The notes beneath the pieces were generated by a model. That model had not been told where the DNA came from. It ran no database searches and saw only the letters and a program-made list of their open reading frames with translations. The translations under genes were made by a program, and so were the position numbers. From Lineus longissimus (lineage: Eukaryota; Nemertea; Pilidiophora; Heteronemertea; Lineidae): a stretch of DNA of 64,000 nucleotides. Location: the NCBI RefSeq assembly GCF_910592395.1, contig NC_088308.1, forward strand, positions 15,393,501-15,457,500, given 5' to 3'. Shown piece by piece: positions 46,222 to 56,485 of this stretch (position 1 is its first letter; each line of letters starts with the position of its first letter).

Positions 46222-47845
46222 TTACCAGTCATCCAGAGTGATTCCATTTGCAAGCCTAAGCTTGTCTGCATGGGTCCTCATAGTTTCTCCGTCTTTATTC
46301 ACTTGAAGTAGGACAGTAAAGTCTTCGTTCAGTGTCTTTACTTTGTAAGGTCCAAGCCATGGACGATGCTTGTCTCCTTTGAAGCTTTTCCTCGGATTGA
46401 AATACCATACTGCCTGACCCTCCTGTAGTGATCTATATTTAGGCGAAGCCGTTTCATACTGCTTTTTCTGTATTTGTTGTGCCGCCTTCAGACGCTCCCT
46501 CACAATTGCATAGGCCTTGTGAAATTTTGCTTCTAAGTCAATGACATAAGTAGGTACATCCTGTGATTTCTCTGAAGGCGAATTATACATAAGATCCAAA
46601 GGGAGACGCATTTCCCGAGAAGTCACAAGGAAATGAGGAGTTTCACCAGTGCTCGAGTGCACAGAGGACCGGTAGGCCATCAGAAATATTGGTAACATCA
46701 AATCCCAAGATCCAGTGCTCTCCTTGTGATCTTCAACATAGGTTTTCATGATACTCTTGAGCACTTTATTGAAATTTTCCACCAGCCCATTGCTCTTAGG
46801 ATTATACGCAGTGGTTAGAGTCTTATTAACCTGCAACTTCTGCATGAGACATGAATATAAATCTGATGTAAATTGGGCTCCTCTGTCACTATGAATGATA
46901 TGCATGCAGCCAAATCTAGATACAAGTTCCCGAATTATGGCGTTACATATTTCCTCTGTCTCCATTGTATGTAAGGGTGCTGCCTCGACCCACTTTGTGA
47001 AATTGTCTTTCATTGTGACTGCATACAAGAATCCTCTGGGTGTACGCTTCAACGGTCCAATGAGATCTATACTAATCCGTTCAAATGCTTCTCCAAATAG
47101 TTGTTGTGTTAATGGAGTTTTGTTCTTGCGATGCGGTCGCTTGGCAAGATTGCACGTGCGGCACCTGGAAACAAATCTCATGACGTCCTTGCGCCAGCCT
47201 ACCCAATAGAATCTGTCCTTGATCCGATGCATAGTTTTGAACGTTCCGAGATGGCCAGCAGTTGGATCGCAATGTAATTGCTGTAGAACTTCCTCTTTCA
47301 TGTTCCTAGGCAAAACTAACTGAATCCTGTCAGATCCTCCTGGTGTGACTAGTTTCCTGTATAACAAACCATCCCTAACAAAAAGATTCCTCCAATGTTG
47401 GTGAAGTGCCTTTACACTGAGACTTTCAGATGAGATATTCCGGAAACTTGGATAGTCAGTATCCGCAATTTTTAATTGCAAAATAGGAGCAATATCGGGA
47501 TCAGTGTTCTGTAAGTTGCCTATCCTTTTCAACAGATCATTCTGAACAGGACTGGGCTTAGCCGCAGGCGATGATGTTGTCTGCTCATGTGATGTTTGCG
47601 TAGCTAAGTGCTTTGCTCTCGCCCTGGTCAGTACAACATTGCAGGTCATCATCAAATCATCCACTGTTACTTCTACAGCGTCATCCGTGGTTCGAGTGTG
47701 GGGACACGGTGGTGCATCAGTGGATGGAGATTTCTTCAGTTTCCTAGGTTTTCCTTTATATGGTTGGTGCGGAGGGGGTTCATCACGGCCACATTGAGAA
47801 CATGGGATCCTACTCAATGCATCCGCATTGACATGTTTCCTTGCC
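46222..47845 (-). pseudogene. Gypsy integrase (and RNase H end)
   Basis: A 562-codon open frame; the genuine part starts at the RNase H end ('KHVNADALSRIPC') near 47835. The integrase zinc-binding HHCC is visible (H213, H220, C250, C253 counted from 47910). The DDE core follows with D282 (ISIDLIGP), D342 (HSDRGAQF) and E378 (GLVENFNK). The C-terminal part ends with 'WLGPYKVKTLNEDFTVLLQV', a GPY/F-type module. It would insert the cDNA and make the 5-bp duplication. This segment has no stop; it is called a pseudogene only because a one-base frameshift near 47840 separates it from RT-RNase H upstream. Confidence 0.9.
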
Positions 47846-49265
47846 AGGTCGATGTACGAGATCGTATTTAAAAGAAGACATAAAAAGTTGCCAGCGCTGT
47901 ATCTGGTCATTGCTCTCGGTCAGAGTCAGAAGATGGCTAACCGCGGCATTATCCGTCCTGATGGTAAAATGTTGGCCATAGAGGTAGGGTTTGAAATGTT
48001 GTACTGAGCGTATGACTGACAAAAACTCCTTCTTTGTGATGCAATAATTACGTTCAGCGTCAGATAATAACCTTGAGAAATAACCGAGCACGCGTTCCTC
48101 TCCTGATATAAGCTGACTCAGCACACTTCCGATCCCTGAATTTGAGGCATCCGTATCCAGGATAAAATTTCCGCCTTTTACGTCAGGAAACGACAAGACT
48201 GGTGCAGAGGACAGAGCAGCTTTCAAGCGAATAAAGGCATCCTCACAATCTGGTGTCCACTTTGGGGAGATGTTCCATTTGGTCAACTGACACAAGGGGT
48301 AGCAATATCCGACATGTCCCTTATAAACCTGCGATAATATGCCACCAAACCGAGAAAACGCTTCACCTCAGTCTTCAGTTTGTGCCGTGGGATGCTGGCT
48401 AGAGATGGCCAATCCTGTACTGCTTTAACCTTTTTCTTAAGTGGAGCAAGACCTTCCTTCAAAATCTCATGTCCTAGATATTCCAACTTGTCCTGCATCA
48501 ACGTACATTTACTGGGCTTAATCTTGAGTCCAGCCTTGTGTAGTGCATTCAGCACAAGTTCCAGATTATGCAGAGTCTCAGAGAAACTGCGGCCAAAAAC
48601 CAGGATATCGTCGAGATATACCAAACATCTCTCCCACTGCAGGTGACGTAACACAGACTCCATGAGCCTCTCGAATGTCGCCGGAGCGTTGCAAAGTCCA
48701 AACGGCAAAACAGTGAAATGATATGCACCTGATTTCGTCAAAAACGCTGTCTTCTCCCTATCTTCCTGTGTACGTAGGGGCACTTGCCAGTAGCCAGCCT
48801 GCAGGTCAAGAGAACAGAAATGCGTGCTTCCAAACAGCGAATCAATGCATTCATCAAAATCCAGGCAAAATCGAGCAGTCCCATCCTTCTTTGTTACAAA
48901 CACAGGTGGGCTGGCCCATGGACCTGAAGCGTCCTCCATAATCCCGCGTGCCAGTCCATCCTTGACTGCAGTGGAAATCTCTTGCTCCTTTTTCCATCCA
49001 TGGCGACGAAGTGGTATCCGGAATGGTGGTGCATCCCCGGTGTTTATTGAATGGCTAACTAGAGTAGTCCGCCCCATATCCTTAGACGAAGTGGCAAAGG
49101 TTGCACCATACTTGTTCAAAAGAGCAGCCAGCTGCTTCTTCTTCTCCTCCTGCAAGTTCGCAGATGATCTACGGTAAAGTTCCTCGAGATGTTCCGGAAC
49201 CTGGTTTTCCAAATCAGAAATGTCAGAGCAGTTAATAGAATACAACGTAGGTGTTGCTTCGCCTT
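47836..49265 (-). pseudogene. Gypsy reverse transcriptase-RNase H, frameshifted
   Basis: The RT frame (from about 49265 to 48283) shows 'WASPPVFVTKKDGTARFCLD', 'HFCSLDLQAGYWQVPLRTQE', 'LPFGLCNAPATFERLM' and the catalytic YLDDILVFG (about 48618-48592). Between FCLDF and DECID, near 48856, some 15-20 family residues are missing without loss of frame. A one-base frameshift near 48288 moves the reading to the RNase H frame (48295-47836) with 'FILDTDASNSGIGSVLSQ', a KEFLS Glu and RTDNAAVSHLL. A second one near 47840 leads to integrase. The polyprotein copies element RNA in the particle; this copy cannot be translated through. Confidence 0.9.
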
Positions 49266-49267
49266 GA

Positions 49268-50034
49268 TCAACTAACATTAACTTGTCCCTCTTCCTCGCT
49301 ATAATCGTACAAGTTGCCAGCTGGGAACAAATACCCCACAGTAGCCCCTTTTGGAATCCTAATGACATCCTCCGTAGGATTGAACATTTGCACTACTGTC
49401 TTCCTGGATTTCTTCCCCTGAACTGCAACAGTGCGGGCAGGCAAAACTTCAAATTTCTGGACAAAATGGCTACTAGGCTCAAACATGGTTACTGTCTTGT
49501 CTCTAAATGGACTCCTAAGTGATGCAGTAAATGCAACTTCCTTTCCAGGTAGAATAGTCACGTGTTCTCGCAATGCAACAGAATGTGGTAGCAGCTCGTG
49601 TTTGCTGGTAACTAATGGAATTGCCTTGCCGTCAAAGACAAAAGACTCAGTACTGAGCTTCAGGTCACACCTGAATCGATGCCAAAAATCAAGTCCCCAT
49701 ATTCCATCCAGATTTTCCAAGTCTGCTACATACATCTTGAAATTGAAGTTGGAATCGTGAATCTGTGCCGGCATCATAACTTCTCCAATGATTGATAGGG
49801 AGGACTGTCCATCAGCCATGTTGACACTCTTGGATGTTTTCTGCAATGGAGGCCTATATCTTCTTGGTATTTTGTAATAGACAGTACGAGACAAGAATGT
49901 TAGAGGTGATCCTGAGTCAAGCAAAAAGGAAGATGGAATTCCATTCAGGTATGTCGTTAAATACGCTTGAGTGGGTTGGTGAGTAATTTGAGCTGTCGCG
50001 CCAGCACCTCCACTCACCTCGAAGGTCCGGCCTA
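49268..50034 (-). CDS. Gypsy aspartic protease region
   Basis: An open frame of about 249 codons starting just inside the gag end. The retropepsin catalytic triplet is in 'FLLDSGSPLTFLS' (D34-S35-G36 counted from 50017). A second conserved block 'GIWGLDFWHRFRCDL' matches the I-L/I-G-D/R-D-like flap-side region of retroelement proteases. The rest ('PGKEVAFTASLRSPF', 'IPKGATVGYLF') resembles the linker between protease and RT. The gag frame ends in TAG at 50032-50034, and the protease frame lies one base back (-1), a relation often bridged by ribosomal frameshifting. No canonical slippery heptamer is visible. The step from here to RT requires another frame change near 49270. Confidence 0.85.
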
Positions 50035-50163
50035 ACCGTTTGACGTCGTCTGCTCTTCATCCTTCTGCTCTGGCTGGATCTTTTGGCGAAAGTATTCCTC
50101 GGCCCTATCACACCTTCTCCAATAATGGCCAGGCTGACCGCAAATGTAACAAGCCTATAGGCG
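50032..50163 (-). CDS. Gag nucleocapsid zinc knuckle (gag 3' end)
   Basis: On the minus strand 50151-50110 encodes CYICGQPGHYWRRC, a perfect CX2CX4HX4C retroviral zinc knuckle that binds element RNA. It is followed by 'DRAEEYFRQKIQPEQKDEEQ' and TAG at 50034-50032. A TAG also lies just before it (50157-50155). It is now separated from the rest of gag by about 3.4 kb of inserted DNA but keeps the same frame number as the gag body. Confidence 0.88.
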
Positions 50164-50265
50164 AATATGGGTCGTCGCGTTGATGCCAGAACGTCCCCAA
50201 AGTTTGGAAATGTTGTTCTTAATTCCTCCGGGTTGGGGTACCTATGGCTTTTAAAATGAATATTA

Positions 50266-50613
50266 ATGTGGATAACTGGAAAATATTATACTCTAATGCC
50301 CAGTAAACGATTAGAGATATTTGTCAACATGAAATTTTTGGTGAAATCGCAACAAATAAAAAACTCGATGTATAGTAATCTTATGTTTTCATTTGAACTT
50401 CAAACATATTTAAATGATATTAAATCAGTGAAACACAGGGCTTGTATCACAAAATTAATGCTGGAAGCCCATTGTCTAAGAATCAAAACTGGGAGACACT
50501 GTAGTCTAAGAAAGTGTGAGGTTTGCAAGTCAGGGGAGGTTGAGGATGATTTTCACTTCCTTGCGGTGTGCCCTAAATATGCGTCAAAACAGCAAAACTC
50601 ATTGCAGTTGTAA
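50266..50613 (+). pseudogene. LINE reverse transcriptase C-terminal fragment
   Basis: A 115-codon frame ending 'YLNDIKSVKHRACITKLML', 'EAHCLRIKTGRHCSLRKCE', 'VCKSGEVEDDFHFLAVCPKY'. The CX2C...HFLxxCPxY pattern is the C-terminal Cys/His finger of many LINE polymerases. It is far shorter than a full LINE ORF2 (about 900-1200 residues) and lacks the RT core and endonuclease, so it is a dead 5'-truncated copy. Confidence 0.85.
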
Positions 50614-50728
50614 TAAAGTGATCTTCATTTTCTGTCTCTGTCGGATCTGACTACAATTTTTCTGAAAAATCCTTCACCTCCCTCTGCTGCGATTATCAAC
50701 GAGTTCTTTAACCCTTAAGCTGCCTATA

Positions 50729-50862
50729 GGACGTACGTTGTACGTCGTCATTTTGGTAATTGATGTGCCATAGGGACGTACAATGTACGTCCCCATATTA
50801 AGTATCTACTGTGCCTGGGTCTAACGTTATTTCCAGTTATTAGGACGTTTCTCGTACGTCCG
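50729..50862. promoter_or_regulatory. Subterminal GTACGTCC iterons
   Basis: Palindromes and half-sites of GGACGTAC/GTACGTCC occur at 50729-50746, 50773-50793 (perfect 9-bp arms around AAT) and about 50841-50861. Repeated subterminal motifs at a piggyBac end are likely transposase-binding sites; they also lie upstream of the exon and could be promoter elements. Confidence 0.6.
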
Positions 50863-50966
50863 ATAGGCACATCAGCAATTATAAATTATGTTTACCTAAA
50901 ATTTCGTCAGATGGCAGCACTGGGGTGACTTGATACCTGGATGACCAACAGACAAATTTCACAACA

Positions 50967-51866
50967 ATGGCGTCGTCACGTGCTGACAAAGCAGGTTGGT
51001 TTTATGCCGTTTTTTCGCTTATTTCTTTACCGATTTCGTTGTAGTTTGAATGAATAAAGGCTGTACACATCGGAGATCATTGTCATTATTTACTTGGAGT
51101 CAAATTTGAGGGGGGGGGGGGTACTTGGGGGGTGGGGAATGGGATACATTGGTTTTGACATAACCACGTGGTTACTCAGTGGCGCAAAATTCAAACTTAT
51201 TTGGACCAAACATGCCAGAGGACATTAGAGGCAAGATAGGCCGTCATAATTTTGAAGCTGGTTGGGTAGTGTTCAGTACTAGGCTTACTGTGCATTCTAA
51301 TTGGCCAATAAAGTCAATGGCGCCAGATTCAATTTCAAATTCAAATTTGTGAAAAGTAGTAGTTTTACAAACATTGCCTGGGTGCTTTTGGTGATACTGT
51401 GCGTAGGTTTGCTGGTGTCCTGCGGATCAGGGAGGTTTGCTAGTGTCCTGGTGATCAGGGTGGGGTCTAGGGGGTCAAGGATGGGAGGAGTGGGGGTGGG
51501 GGTGGATCGAGGGGGTCGGATCTAGCGATGTGATTGTAACTGTACTGTTTTTTTTCAGGGCCTTCTGCATCAAGCAGCACTGGCCCAAGGCCAGGTACCA
51601 GCCAAAGGCCGACCCCTAGAATGAATCTAGGTCAAGTCTTGGAGATCTTTCAGGACTCAGACAGCGAAGATGGGGGCCTTGATTGTGATGACGAACTTTC
51701 TGACTATGAGGATAGTGAATCTGACAATCCTCCTTCTCCTCAAGATGATCCTATGGATGCGTCTGATGGCACAGACGACGACGGGGATGATTTTCAGCCT
51801 CCGGACATAATGGATATGTCTGATGCTGATACGTCTGGTGACAATATGGCAATATGGTGTCAATAA
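50967..51866 (+). CDS. Spliced acidic N-terminal piggyBac protein (50967-50994, 51559-51866)
   Basis: Exon 1 (50967-50994) is ATGGCGTCGTCACGTGCTGA to AAAGCAG and stops at a GTTGGT donor. Exon 2 starts after T10CAG at 51559. The join keeps the frame: 'MASSRADKAGPSASSSTGPR' onward, then 'MNLGQVLEIFQDSDSEDGGL', an Asp/Glu/Ser-rich run and a stop at 51864-51866 (111 residues in all). The acidic, low-complexity character and 'QVLEIFQDSDSED' match the N-terminal region of piggyBac transposases, as in the relic at 8478. The rest of the transposase is gone, but the short frame is open, spliced and followed by AATAAA, so a small protein could be made. Confidence 0.6.
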
Positions 51867-52817
51867 ATAAAGTTTATTGAGTGAAAAAACACATTTTGTT
51901 CAGTTTTTCAAGTTTCCCGCCAATTTTGGCGGCCATATTGGATTTTGTGACGTCATATAGGTAATTTATAATTTGCATATTCATCACTAGGTAATAACCT
52001 TTACAATATAGGGTCTATTTTGCCATATTGGCATAAAATCTAAAAAAGCCTATTTTTCCCTAAAAACCCCCGGCACACGGGTTACACAAGGGGCCCGGCA
52101 CTCAAAGGGTTAAACTGCGTAACTCTATATTGTCCTGATTTCCATTATTATGTTTTTGTCTTTAAATATTTGTGATCTTATTTTGTATACCCTGTAACTT
52201 TATATTGTATATTTTGTAATTATTTTATGTAACCGTTGGCACCTAGTGGGCGTTTTATAGTCTGGGCTCCTGACCTCACTCTCGCTGTCGTAGGTCAGGC
52301 AATAACAAAAATCTATAAATAGAACAAATAGCTTAAACCACCATTTCCACAAAAATTCTTATGCCTAATTTTTTTTAATATTATAAACAACCTATCCTGC
52401 AAAAACCAACGCAATCGGTCAAGGTTTAGCGTCCCAAATCGTACTTTTGCGAAAATGACAATATCGCTAAAAGTGACGTCATTATATGGGGAAACCCCTT
52501 TGTCTGAAACATAAAATAACCGTAATCGCGCATTTTAAGAGTAATTCCGGTATTTCTACAGTGTAGAATGATGTGTTCAATAATAGGCATAATCCTAGGA
52601 CAGATACAGCGCTCAATTCGACCGTAAAACGATAATTGGCTCGGGAAATTACAACAATAGCTGAATCTAAAAATAACACTCCTCTTTTCTGCCGTGTTAT
52701 TTGTAGACGGTTGTTGTTACCTGACCCGTTCCTAAACCCTACCAAAAGCCCAGAGATCGAGGTCAGAGAACCAGACTATATAGCGTTTTAGAGTAATAAA
52801 GAATTTGAATTTGAATT

Positions 52818-53589
52818 TGAATTTTTCCACCGCTGTACCTTATTATCATAATTATGCCCACGTGATTAGCTGCTCGGTATTGACGAGCAAGTGACAGTCC
52901 TCATTTGCATGTACATTAATGTCATTATTATGGCTGACGCGATCCTGTAAAGTTGTGCGTAATTTCTAATTTCTCGGCAAATACTTGATTGATTTCGTTG
53001 AAATTTGAGAGTATTACAGATTAGATTACTGCTTACATTGGGTCTTCGTAGTTTCTTCATACATCATCGATAAAAACACGTAGCTTTGTGAAGAAACTCA
53101 CCATACTGCTCGCTGGCCAGCACAACATTCCTGCATGCTACGTATACACGCTCATCAATTTTGAGCTCCCAATTAATAATTTTATTCATTTCGCATTTTA
53201 CATGAGACGAAGGACTTAATGAACAAGATAACGAACTTTAATGAAAACTTAAGTTTTATTACAATAGGACAAATACTGGCAACGCAATTTGCATTTCAAT
53301 TCAACAACTGCCGAGCATCCTAGGGCTAAAACTATCTTCATTCATAGTCAATCTCGCCATTTAGCTAAACGGACCTGAAACAAATCGATTCAGCGTCTAC
53401 ACTTTTACTCCGATTTGTCTCAAAATTGGTGACAAAGAGGCTGAATGTACTGCAAACAATTCCTCGGAACCAAATTTTTAAATAAATGATTTTAAAGATA
53501 TTTTTTAGTGTAAAATGCCCGTTGCTAGGCATGGTTGCTAGGCACATGCTGCCACAAACATAATGACAGAACCTGACAATAAGGGTCTG
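52818..53589. other. Unassigned insert between LINE tail and gypsy gag
   Basis: Not gypsy coding sequence. It contains GTTGCTAGGCATGGTTGCTA at about 53521-53540, a word pair common in invertebrate repeats, and otherwise AT-rich DNA. An inverted ten-base pair GGTCGTCGCG (50170-50179) and CGCGACGACC (53594-53603) brackets the whole insert. Confidence 0.4.
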
Positions 53590-55142
53590 CTCTCGCGACG
53601 ACCAACAATTCGATCCAAAGCGATGATCACCGGCATTGTACCTATTTCCTCGACCTCGTCCACCCTGTCCTCTCCCCCTACCGCGATGGTCCGAATGCTG
53701 AGGTGTGGGCTGTGTCTCCGGTTGAACTGCAGCCACGGAAATGGGAGTGGTGGTGGTATTCATTGTCGGCTGGTTAGTTGACAGAAGGTGACTCTCGTAT
53801 GCCTTAGCATGCTTTAATACTGCGTCTAGAGACTCATTCTAATATTGGTACAGCTTGTCTCCTAGGGGGATATCTCTAAGGGCTAGGTAGAATTGAAGGC
53901 CTAGGTCCTGTTGAAACTTTCCGTAAGCCCTCTTGCTGTACAGCTGCAACCGAAATGCAAGATCATCTAGCGTCTCGTCCTGCTCCCGGTGGAGGTCTCT
54001 CAGTCGTGCAGCCCAATTAGATCTCTCTCCAATATAATTTTCCATTAGAGCATCCACAACACTCTCAAACGTCACTGCTCTACCCTGTAGGTCTAAAGTG
54101 GCTAGAACCTTCGCACTCCTGCCCTCCAACTTTTCTCGTAGCAAGTTAAGCTTCTCCTCCGAGCTCCATCCCAGTGTCAACGCGTTGAAATTGGCCATGT
54201 ACGCATCAAAGTCAAGCTTCGAATCGTCATACACTGGTAGCTTAGGAATTCTCCTCGATTGGTTGGCAGGACGTTCCACAAAAGAGCAATTGCTGTACGT
54301 ATTATTGACGACAGGTTCCAGCACCTGATGATTAGGTGTCTGGATCAAAGGCGTTCGAACAATCTGTTGGGCGTCCTCCTGAGTCCTCTCTCGTGGTGCA
54401 GATGATGATCGATGAGAACTTGGTGGGTCCGGGTCCGGCATGGTGGGCTGTGGCTGTGGGCCAGAAGCGAGCAGTAACGATCCACCCAACTCCGGACTCA
54501 CATAGTCCACCATGCGCGGGACTGACCTAGTTGGATCTCGGAGTGGAGACACTGCTGATGGTTCATGGTGGGGAGACACTCCTGAGGCGGCAGGCAACGA
54601 TCCTGTCAACCTCTGGCCCGCTGGATCTTCCGACAATGTGCCTTGCTCTCTCACATGCTGTACATTCACCCGGTCATGCATGGACAATGACCCCATACAA
54701 CTGGTGGGTGTGGCATTCAAATCACTCCTCTGCCTGGTGACCGCTGGCTCATGGTCATGGCCAAAAGGGTCATAAGGGTAGTACGAAAGGGTGGGCTTTG
54801 GCCGAGAAGCACCCTCCCAAGCTGGAGTGGATGTCCTCTGTTTCACACGGGTAGTGCCCTCATCAGCTAAAGTGGTTGTAGCTCTATCTTCGTGTCAGGT
54901 ACTACAGTCTCCTCCATAGCGATATCATCAAATGAGGTCACGTTGAGCGCGGAAAACTGTGAAAAGAATCCTGAGAGATTCCTCCTCACTGTCCCGAAAA
55001 ATCCTAATGGTGATGACAATTCCGGCTCTCGACGGGGTGGCACCCTCGGAAACACCTCAGGAAGCTGTCTGCCTCTCAACACCATTCCAGGGTGGACATC
55101 ATCCTCCTCGCGAACATTCTCCCTCTCCATGATGATATAGTA
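53590..55142 (-). pseudogene. Gypsy gag (matrix/capsid), broken
   Basis: The N-terminal part (55130-54867) reads 'MERENVREEDDVHPGMVLRG' and 'LGFFGTVRRNLSGFFSQF'. A frameshift near 54865 leads to the main 336-codon frame with a Pro/Ser-rich stretch and the capsid block 'RIPKLPVYDDSKLDFDAYM', 'WSSEEKLNLLREKLEGRSA', 'LMENYIGERSNWAARLRDLH'. An in-frame TAG at 53838-53836 follows, then 'NESLDAVLKHAKAYESHLLS' and an RG-rich stretch (RGRGRGQGGRGRG) that precedes the lost zinc-knuckle junction. Capsid motifs match the Ty3/gypsy retrotransposon gag family (helix-rich, LREKLxGxA-type). The protein would form the particle. Confidence 0.82.
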
Positions 55143-55675
55143 TGTAAACACTGAACCAGCACCCTAACAAGATGACATACGATCCCAAAACAGCAGCCAA
55201 ATTGACACCGACCAAGTGAGTATGCCCAACCTGTGCCACAAAAAACAAAGAGCAAAGTGAAATAAACGTGCAACCAAAATACAGGCACACTCTCCACTAT
55301 ACTAGCGTACAAGACGAATTCACTAAGTACATGCATTCAAGTTTATACCAAAAATGATGTGACATGTATACAACCCGTATAACAGTATAGGCCTATATAC
55401 ATTGCATACATACATATACAGTACCAGGAGCTGAAAAACAACATACAATGTAAATCAAGCAAAAAGTACAGTCAGGTAGGCCCTACAATGTCTACATGCA
55501 AACTCTTCCTAGGGTCAAAATGTTGGCGGCCAGCAACGATCCAGTCAACCATCCACATTGACACTAGAAATGACCATCATGAAATAAAAACAAGGGCCAA
55601 AAAATACCAAAAAGTACATGTTATGCTCCTACCACACTATACCTAAACCAAATTAATAGAGAGCATGTTATATCT
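55143..55675 (-). other. Spacer between SGNH ORF and gag
   Basis: A hydrophobic 86-codon frame (55336-55076, 'SVPVFWLHVYFTLLFVFC') overlaps the gag start in another frame. It could be a membrane segment but has no homology that I recognise. The remainder is non-coding. Confidence 0.35.
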
Positions 55676-56335
55676 TCACATCTGCCCATCCTCCCCTCGC
55701 AGCATCTGTAGGCCTTGAGTCATCGCTCTCCGCATACTGAAATGATACAGGTCAGGTCCTCTCTGTGATGTGAAGTGAATGTTATCTCCACTAAGGTCAT
55801 TGTCCAAGTTGACAAGAACTGAACGATCGTGTTTGTAGCACCACAGGAGTTCAGAGTATTGTTCCTCCAAACACGTCTTCAGCAATTTCTCGTTAAACAA
55901 CTGTCTCCTGTTGTCAAATTGCTCGGCAGAAGTAGACCTCCCACAACATCTCCTTTTGACAACCTTGCACAGGATCATTTTTCGTAACGCTGCACAGCTC
56001 TCTTTTAGTTGCATAGACACGTTGATTAGACCACATGCAACATCATCCGACAACTACTCGTCAGGGATAGCGGGTTGTCCGACAAGATCATTGGTCCCCA
56101 AATCAAGAATTAATAGTTGTGGCTCAAGCCTCGTCACTGCATCCTTTAGGAATGCCAAACCGGCTGCATCACCCTTCAATCCGCCTTGTCCCGCAAGGTA
56201 AACAGTTTCATCAGGCAGCCCCAATTTCACAGCAAAGTTAAAGCTTATGGGTGCCGACACTGGCGCACCCAACTCCCCGCGCAAAAACCGGCGATAACGG
56301 GCCACGAAAGAATGTCCGGCCACCAAAATCTTCAT
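55676..56335 (-). pseudogene. SGNH/GDSL-type hydrolase ORF of the gypsy element
   Basis: From ATG at 56335 the frame reads 'MKILVAGHSFVARYRRFLRG', giving block I with Ser9 in GHSFV. The 'GQGGLKG' glycine (block II) follows, then 'LLILDLGTNDL' with the block III GTND Asn, and near the end 'SGDNIHFTSQRG' with a block V Asp-x-x-His. About 220 codons is the normal size for a compact SGNH hydrolase, a family of esterases and lipases. A single in-frame TAG (56056-56054) lies after 'GQPAIPDE'; reading continues in the same frame to 55676. It sits between the 5' LTR and gag, in element sense, where gypsy elements normally carry nothing. The domain call rests on the blocks; the substrate is unknown. 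Confidence 0.75.
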
Positions 56336-56465
56336 TACATACACACACAGTTCATGTACATACTGTAGGCCGTATACATAATAGTACACGCTCACGCAAT
56401 GGATGGAGAAATGGTGTCCACTTTCATATTCTACCACACTGGGTTTCCCGTCATCCAGAAAGAAC

Positions 56466-56483
56466 GTCCTGGTTAGGTCGCCA
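56466..56483 (-). promoter_or_regulatory. Probable tRNA primer-binding site
   Basis: Two to three bases inside the 5' LTR on the minus strand the sequence reads TGGCGACCTAACCAGGAC. TGG at this distance is the complement of the tRNA 3' CCA end used for minus-strand priming. The matching tRNA was not identified. Confidence 0.6.
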
Positions 56484-56485
56484 GA

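Larger units (their letters stand above)
50712..52109 (+). mobile_element. 1.4-kb piggyBac derivative with N-terminal coding unit only
   Basis: TTAA flanks at 50708-50711 and 52110-52113 and inverted CCCTT...GTGCC / GGCAC...AAAGGG ends identify a piggyBac-type element. Inside are a two-exon acidic coding unit, a polyadenylation signal (AATAAA near 51863), and near the left end several GTAC-centred palindromes. The DDE catalytic region is absent. It sits inside the LINE 3' end. Confidence 0.85.
50180..52817 (+). mobile_element. 5'-truncated LINE (non-LTR retrotransposon) 3' end
   Basis: A LINE RT C-terminal tail is encoded at 50266-50613. The 3' end at about 52780-52817 is AATAAAG followed by three to four TTGAAT units, a short-repeat tail typical of CR1/L2-like and related LINEs. 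A 1.4-kb piggyBac derivative (50712-52109) sits in the 3' untranslated part; removing it joins '...GTTCTTTAA' and 'ACTGCGTAAC'. The left boundary with the gypsy gag is not sharp. Confidence 0.72.

Noticed and set aside
46895-49760. Plus-strand reading frames opposite the gypsy pol
   Set aside because: They are antisense shadows of protease, RT and integrase frames, which carry clear motifs.
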